From NCBI GenBank assembly GCA_039649115.1, contig JBBWZQ010000387.1:1-8676 (forward strand): a stretch of DNA of 8,676 bases, in the 5' to 3' direction. A model generated the notes under the pieces. That model made no database searches. It was not told the origin of the DNA and saw only the letters and a list, made by a program, of their open reading frames with translations. Shown here piece by piece: positions 5,227-8,676 of the stretch (position 1 is the first letter of the stretch; each line of letters opens with the position of its first letter). The stretch is from DATEJJ01 sp039649115. GTDB lineage: Bacteria > Actinomycetota > Actinomycetes > Mycobacteriales > Micromonosporaceae. The translations under genes and the position numbers were made by a program.

Positions 5227-7200
5227 ATGGCCGAGCGGGCAAGTGCCGCGCGGAAGGCCGCCAAGCCTGCCGCTGATGCGGCGCGGACAAAGAGCGTGAA
5301 GAGCGCATCAGGCACCACGACGCCGCAGACGGGACCGGCGGCCGGGCGTGCCGCCGGCGCGAAGGGCAGCGTCGGTGCGGTCGGGGCCCCCACCAAGACC
5401 GCGGCACGCAAGACGGTAACGGCCGCCGCGGGCCGCCTGGCGAACGGCGGTAGGACACCGGCCGGCGGCAAGGCGGCTCCCGATTCTCCGAAGGCCGCTT
5501 CCGCGCAGGCAGCCTCCGGTTCTGCGAAGGCTGCTTCTGCTTCTGACAAGGGTTCTTCCGCCACGGGTGCTCCCGCGGAGGCCGCTGCTGTGAAGGCTGC
5601 CTCTGGGCAGGTTGTGCCGCCGAAGGCGGCTTCTGGCAAGGCAGCCGGCGCGAATGCTGCCGCTGCGAAGGCCGCACCGGAGAAGGTGGCCACCGCGAAG
5701 GCCGCCGCTGCGAAGGCCGTACCGGCCAAGAGCACGACGGCGAAGAACACGGCCGCGAAGGCCGCACCGGCCAAGACCACGACGGCAAGGAACACGGCTA
5801 CGAAGACCACGGCTACGAAGAACACGACGGCGAAGAGTCCGGCGGGCACGCCTGCCAGGGCCGCGGGCGGCACCTCGGCCACCGCGACCCGGGCCACCGC
5901 GACCCGGGCCACCGCGACCCGGGCCACCGCGCCCCGGGCCACCGCGCCCGACAAGCCGGCCGCCACCAAGCCGGCGCCTGGTAAGGCAGCGGTCAGCAAG
6001 GCGGTGCCGGCGAAGTCGACGGCTACCGAGACAGCTCCGGCGAAGGCATCCCCCGCCAAGGCGTCCCCGGTCAAGGCGTCCCCCGCCAAGGCGTCCCCGG
6101 CCAAGGCGGCGTCCCTGGTCAAGGCGTCCCCCGCCAAGGCGTCCCCCGCCAAGGCGTCCCCGGCCAAGGCGTCGTCCCGGGTCAAGGCGACCCAGGCCAA
6201 GGCGGCGTCCCCGGCCGAGGCGTCCCCGGCCAAGGCGTCCCCGGCCAAGGCGTCCCCCGCCAAGGCGACCCAGGCCAAGGTGACCCAGGCCAACGCGACC
6301 TCGGCCAAGGGGACCTCGGCCAAGGCGACCTCGGCCAAGGTGACCTTGGGCAAAGCGGCCTCGGGCAAGGTAGCCGCGGGCAGGGTGGCTGCTGGGAAGG
6401 CTGGTGCGGCGTCAACCGCCGGCAAGGCCGCGACGAAGGACACACCGGCGGGCGGGACGGGTCCGGGCGGCACCGGGGTAGAGACCGCCGGGGCGGCACC
6501 TGTGACGCCTGCGCCCAGACCGCCGCTAGTAAAGAAGGCCACGGCCGACAAGGCCGGATCCGCGCCGCAGCGCGCGGCTGCCCGCACCGGAACCGCTACC
6601 GCGGGACGGCAGGGCGACGCCGGTACGTCTCCCGATGTACCGGCGGCGGGTGCTCCGCGCCGGCGCTCCGCCGCCGCGGGCAACTCGCCCACCTCCGACC
6701 AGGCACCGCCGATCGCCGCGGGGAACGCGGCCGAGGGAGCGACGATGGCGAAGCCAGCTGACACCAGGACAACCGTGACCAAGCCAGCGACGGCCGGTGA
6801 GGCCAGGACCACCACCAAGGTGGCGCCGAAGACGATCCGCACCGCCGCGGAGACCGAGAAGATCCGGGCCGCCCTGGCCGCCCGCCGGGACGAGCTGCGC
6901 GAGGAGTACGACTCGACCGTGGCGGAGCTGGCTGAGCTGCAGCGTGACCGGCTCACCGACTCCGCGGGCGACGATCAGGCCGACACGGGTACGAAGACGT
7001 TCGAACGCGAGCAGGAGATCTCTCTCGCCAACGGCATCCTGGAGCGGATCAGCCAGGTGGAGCGGGCGCTGGAGCGGCTCGACGAGGGCAGCTACGGCTG
7101 GTGCGAGCGGTGCGGCAACCCGATCCCGGTCGAGCGGCTGGCCGCGTTCCCATCCGCTACCCTCTGCGTGACCTGTAAGCAACTGGAGGAGCGCCGCTGA
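5227..7200 (+). CDS. TraR/DksA-family protein with a giant histone-H1-like N-terminal tail
   Basis: The 657-residue product joins two parts. Residues 1 to about 535 are low-complexity Lys/Ala/Pro/Ser/Thr sequence resembling the tails of histone H1 or of actinobacterial HupS/HupB, with repeats such as KASPA and ATATR. Residues about 539-657 are a complete TraR/DksA domain. Its first coil (TEKIRAALAARRDELREEYDSTVAEL) leads to an acidic tip (DDQAD, 582-586), a second coil (TFEREQEISLANGILERISQVERALERL) and a C4 zinc finger (C626, C629, C647, C650; C-x2-C-x17-C-x2-C). DksA proteins enter the RNA polymerase secondary channel and tune initiation, classically with ppGpp. A DNA-, RNA- or nucleoid-binding role for the tail is inference. 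The start ATG 5227 follows GGGGGAAG; an upstream GTG at 5080 would translate the promoter and hairpin region and is less likely. E. coli DksA is about 151 residues, the size made from the internal ATG at 6745. Confidence 0.93.
   Translation: MAERASAARKAAKPAADAARTKSVKSASGTTTPQTGPAAGRAAGAKGSVGAVGAPTKTAARKTVTAAAGRLANGGRTPAGGKAAPDSPKAASAQAASGSAKAASASDKGSSATGAPAEAAAVKAASGQVVPPKAASGKAAGANAAAAKAAPEKVATAKAAAAKAVPAKSTTAKNTAAKAAPAKTTTARNTATKTTATKNTTAKSPAGTPARAAGGTSATATRATATRATATRATAPRATAPDKPAATKPAPGKAAVSKAVPAKSTATETAPAKASPAKASPVKASPAKASPAKAASLVKASPAKASPAKASPAKASSRVKATQAKAASPAEASPAKASPAKASPAKATQAKVTQANATSAKGTSAKATSAKVTLGKAASGKVAAGRVAAGKAGAASTAGKAATKDTPAGGTGPGGTGVETAGAAPVTPAPRPPLVKKATADKAGSAPQRAAARTGTATAGRQGDAGTSPDVPAAGAPRRRSAAAGNSPTSDQAPPIAAGNAAEGATMAKPADTRTTVTKPATAGEARTTTKVAPKTIRTAAETEKIRAALAARRDELREEYDSTVAELAELQRDRLTDSAGDDQADTGTKTFEREQEISLANGILERISQVERALERLDEGSYGWCERCGNPIPVERLAAFPSATLCVTCKQLEERR
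5878..5949 (+). repeat. 15-base tandem repeat array (ATATR units)
   Basis: The unit GCCACCGCGACCCGG occurs three times exactly (5878-5922). A one-base variant copy (5923-5937) and a partial copy (to 5949) follow. It encodes ATATR/ATAPR in the tail of the DksA-like protein (residues 218-241). Every unit keeps the reading frame. Confidence 0.95.
6043..6396 (+). repeat. Degenerate 15/18-base tandem repeat array (KASPA units)
   Basis: About 23 head-to-tail units based on AAGGCGTCCCCCGCC encode KASPA and variants (KATQA, KATSA, KVTLG) at residues 273-390 of the DksA-like protein. Three units, starting at 6103, 6166 and 6199, are 18 bases long, so length changes are always multiples of three. Near-identical copies cluster at 6043-6261 and the 3' copies are more diverged. 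Nine SPAK motifs occur, the form seen in eukaryotic histone H1 tails. Confidence 0.95.
6733..6747 (+). promoter_or_regulatory. Possible internal translation start within the DksA-like gene
   Basis: GAGGGAG (6733-6739) sits 5 bases before an in-frame ATG (6745-6747, Met507). Starting here gives MAKPADTRTTV... and a 151-residue protein holding the whole DksA domain, the usual size of the family. This could be a second start producing a tail-less form; it is unproven. Confidence 0.45.
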
Positions 7201-7227
7201 TCGCGACCGGCGGCGCCGGAAACGGCG

Positions 7228-7253
7228 GGAACGTGCGCGCGGATGGCGAGGTT
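7228..7253 (+). promoter_or_regulatory. Possible ECF-sigma promoter upstream of lspA (GGAAC-N18-GTT)
   Basis: GGGAAC (7227-7232), 18 bases, then GTTG (7251-7254) matches the SigR/SigH-type consensus GGGAAY-N18-GTTG closely. It lies in the 91-base gap after the DksA-like gene, and the lspA GTG is about 38 bases downstream of the -10. This would allow stress-controlled expression of lspA and rluD apart from read-through. Confidence 0.45.
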
Positions 7254-7291
7254 GCCGTGCCGGCAGTGGGCCGCGGCGAACCGGGTGGATC

Positions 7292-7903
7292 GTGAGCGGA
7301 CCAGTCGACGAGGCCGCGCCCGCGACGTCCCCGCCCGCGCCGCCGGGGCCGCCGCCGACCCGGTTCACCCGCCGGGCGCTGGGCATGCTGGTGGGTCTCG
7401 CGGTGCTGGTGCTGGCCGGCGACGCCCTGATCAAGCAGCTCGCGGTCGCCAAACTGACCGGGCATGCCCCGATCAAGCTGCTCGGCGGCCTGCTCTACCT
7501 GGATCTGGCCCGCAACAGCGGTGCCGCGTTCAGCCTGGGTACCCGGCTCACGTTCGTGTTCCCGCTGGTCACGCTCGCGGTGGCCACGTGGATCGGGTGG
7601 ATGGCCGCCCGGCTGCGATCGGTGCCGTGGGCGGTCGCGCTCGGGCTGGTGCTCGGCGGCGCGCTGGGGAACCTGGCCGACCGGCTGTTCCGGGCACCGG
7701 GCTTCCTGGTGGGGCACGTGATCGACTACGCGAGCCTGTTCGGGCCGAACGCCCAGTACTGGCCGATCTTCAATCTGGCGGACGCGGCGCTGTCCTGCGG
7801 GGTCGTCCTCGCCGTCCTGCTGGAGCTGTTCGGCCGGCGCCGGGACGGCGCCCGGGCGCCCGCCCGGCGCGGCGAGGACACTGTACGACGTGACGAGTCT
7901 TAA
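7292..7903 (+). CDS. lspA: Lipoprotein signal peptidase (signal peptidase II)
   Basis: LspA is the membrane aspartyl protease that removes the signal peptide from diacylglyceryl-prolipoproteins. The 203-residue product starts at GTG 7292 after GGTGGA (7284-7289). It has a Pro-rich cytoplasmic N terminus (1-25) and four hydrophobic segments, about 28-45, 85-104, 111-128 and 160-180. Family motifs are in order: GDALIKQLAV (43-52), ARNSGAAFSLG (73-83), GGALGNLADRLFR (122-134), GHVIDYASL (141-149) and FNLADAALSCGVV (160-172). The catalytic aspartates correspond to D145 and D164. A charged Arg/Asp tail ends the protein. The N-terminal extension makes it longer than the E. coli enzyme (about 164 residues), and an internal ATG at Met32 is a less likely start. 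Its last 14 bases overlap the following gene, so the two are co-transcribed. Confidence 0.97.
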   Translation: MSGPVDEAAPATSPPAPPGPPPTRFTRRALGMLVGLAVLVLAGDALIKQLAVAKLTGHAPIKLLGGLLYLDLARNSGAAFSLGTRLTFVFPLVTLAVATWIGWMAARLRSVPWAVALGLVLGGALGNLADRLFRAPGFLVGHVIDYASLFGPNAQYWPIFNLADAALSCGVVLAVLLELFGRRRDGARAPARRGEDTVRRDES

Positions 7904-8676
7904 CAGTGCGGACCGGCGGTCCCTGCCGGTACCGGACGGGCTGGACGGGATGCGCCTCGACCAGGTCGTCTCCCGGCTGTTCGGGCTGTCCCGTACCGCC
8001 GCCGCCGCCCTCGTGGAGGCGGGGGACGCGGTGGTCGACGGGTACCCGCGGCCCAAGTCCGACAAGGTGAGCGCCGGATCGTGGCTGGAGGTGACCCTGC
8101 CTCCCGCGCCGGTCGCGCTCACCGCGGCGGCGCCGAGCCCGGTACCGGGCCTGCGGATCGTGTACTCGGACGACGACATCGTGGTGGTCGACAAGCCCGT
8201 GGGGGTGGCCGCGCACGCCAGCCCGGGCTGGACCGGTCCCACGGTGACCGGCGGGCTGGCCGCGATGGGCCAGACGATCGCGACGAGTGGCGCCGCCGAG
8301 CGGCAGGGCGTGGTGCACCGGCTGGACGTCGGTACCACCGGGTTGATGGTGGTCGCGAAGAGTGAGCACGCGTACAGCGTTCTCAAACGTGCCTTCAAGG
8401 CCCGCGAGGTCGACAAGCGGTACCACGCGGTGGTCCAGGGGCACCTCGACCCGCTGCGCGGTACCGTCGACGCGCCGATCGACCGGCACCCGGGACACGA
8501 CTACAAGTGGGCGGTCGTCTCCGGTGGCAAGCCGAGTGTCACGCACTACGACACGCTGGAGGCGTTCCCCGCGGCGAGCCTGGTGGACGTGCGCCTGGAG
8601 ACCGGGCGTACCCATCAGATCCGGGTCCATTTCGCGGCGCTGCGCCACCCCTGCGTGGGTGACCTGACCTACGGCG
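7890..8676 (+). CDS. rluD: RluA/RluD-family 23S rRNA pseudouridine synthase (3' end missing)
   Basis: Pseudouridine synthases of this family convert chosen uridines of 23S rRNA, or sometimes tRNA, to pseudouridine. The visible 262 residues start at GTG 7890, overlapping lspA by 14 bases, with GAGGA at 7874-7878, and run off the window end. An S4 RNA-binding domain covers about residues 19-75 (MRLDQVVSRLFGLSRTAAAALVEAGDAVVDG). The catalytic domain follows, with IVYSDDDIVVVDKPVGVAAH (90-109), the catalytic motif GVVHRLDVGTTGLMVVAKS (140-158, Asp146 nucleophile), KRYHAVVQG (176-184) and the late motif LETGRTHQIRVHFAALRHPCVGDLTYG (236-262). The usual HRLDxxTSG reads TTG here, a mild change. RluD (helix 69 of 23S rRNA) is the likeliest type given the S4 domain and the lspA neighbour, but RluA-family targets cannot be settled from sequence alone. 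Confidence 0.94.
   Translation, partial: MTSLNSADRRSLPVPDGLDGMRLDQVVSRLFGLSRTAAAALVEAGDAVVDGYPRPKSDKVSAGSWLEVTLPPAPVALTAAAPSPVPGLRIVYSDDDIVVVDKPVGVAAHASPGWTGPTVTGGLAAMGQTIATSGAAERQGVVHRLDVGTTGLMVVAKSEHAYSVLKRAFKAREVDKRYHAVVQGHLDPLRGTVDAPIDRHPGHDYKWAVVSGGKPSVTHYDTLEAFPAASLVDVRLETGRTHQIRVHFAALRHPCVGDLTYG

Noticed and set aside
6043..6396. CRISPR-like array
   Set aside because: The units are contiguous 15-mers with no spacers, in frame inside a coding region.
5043..6956. A 637-codon open frame on the minus strand
   Set aside because: It mirrors the repeat-coding DksA-like gene. The Ala/Lys/Pro-rich GC-rich repeats read without stops on the other strand, and the product is low complexity with no domain.

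Overview
The window is a high-GC, single-strand gene block from an actinobacterium. All nine genes lie on the plus strand. The order ftsZ - yggS - sepF - yggT - divIVA is the classic tail of the actinobacterial division and cell-wall (dcw) cluster. The FtsZ C-terminal tail (DDVDVPDFLK), the Wag31-type DivIVA, and the frequent GTG and TTG starts all fit Actinomycetota. A Micromonosporales-like organism is my best guess, from general resemblance only.

Region 1 (1-2878) holds the 3' part of ftsZ, the PLP-binding protein YggS, the FtsZ membrane anchor SepF and the small membrane protein YggT. The pgeF/ylmD gene that often sits between ftsZ and yggS in related bacteria is absent; only 40 bases separate the two genes. 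A 16-base inverted repeat lies upstream of sepF, and a long GC-rich hairpin spans the yggT stop codon. Region 2 (2942-5025) holds divIVA, an unfamiliar two-helix membrane protein with a long acidic linker and a C-terminal His/Cys module, and a DUF167 (YggU) protein. Spacings of 17-21 bases suggest these last three genes are one transcription unit.

Region 3 (5026-7200) is the most unusual part. A 201-base leader holds candidate promoters, two dyads and a strong hairpin followed by four Ts. It precedes a 657-residue protein made of about 500 residues of Lys/Ala/Pro/Ser/Thr-rich, histone-H1-like repeats fused to a complete TraR/DksA zinc-finger domain. The tail is encoded by in-frame 15-base tandem repeats. 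An internal ATG with its own Shine-Dalgarno-like sequence would give a 151-residue, ordinary-sized DksA-like protein from the same gene. Region 4 (7201-8676) holds lspA (lipoprotein signal peptidase), preceded by an ECF-sigma-like promoter motif, and the 5' part of an rluD-type pseudouridine synthase gene that overlaps the lspA end by 14 bases.

Together the window joins the Z-ring and polar-growth machinery to genes for RNA polymerase control, lipoprotein maturation and rRNA modification. Most genes are ordinary housekeeping genes. I see no mobile element, CRISPR array, tRNA or rRNA. The strongest candidates for new biology are the H1-tailed DksA protein with a possible dual start, its leader region, and the uncharacterised membrane/Cys protein next to divIVA.
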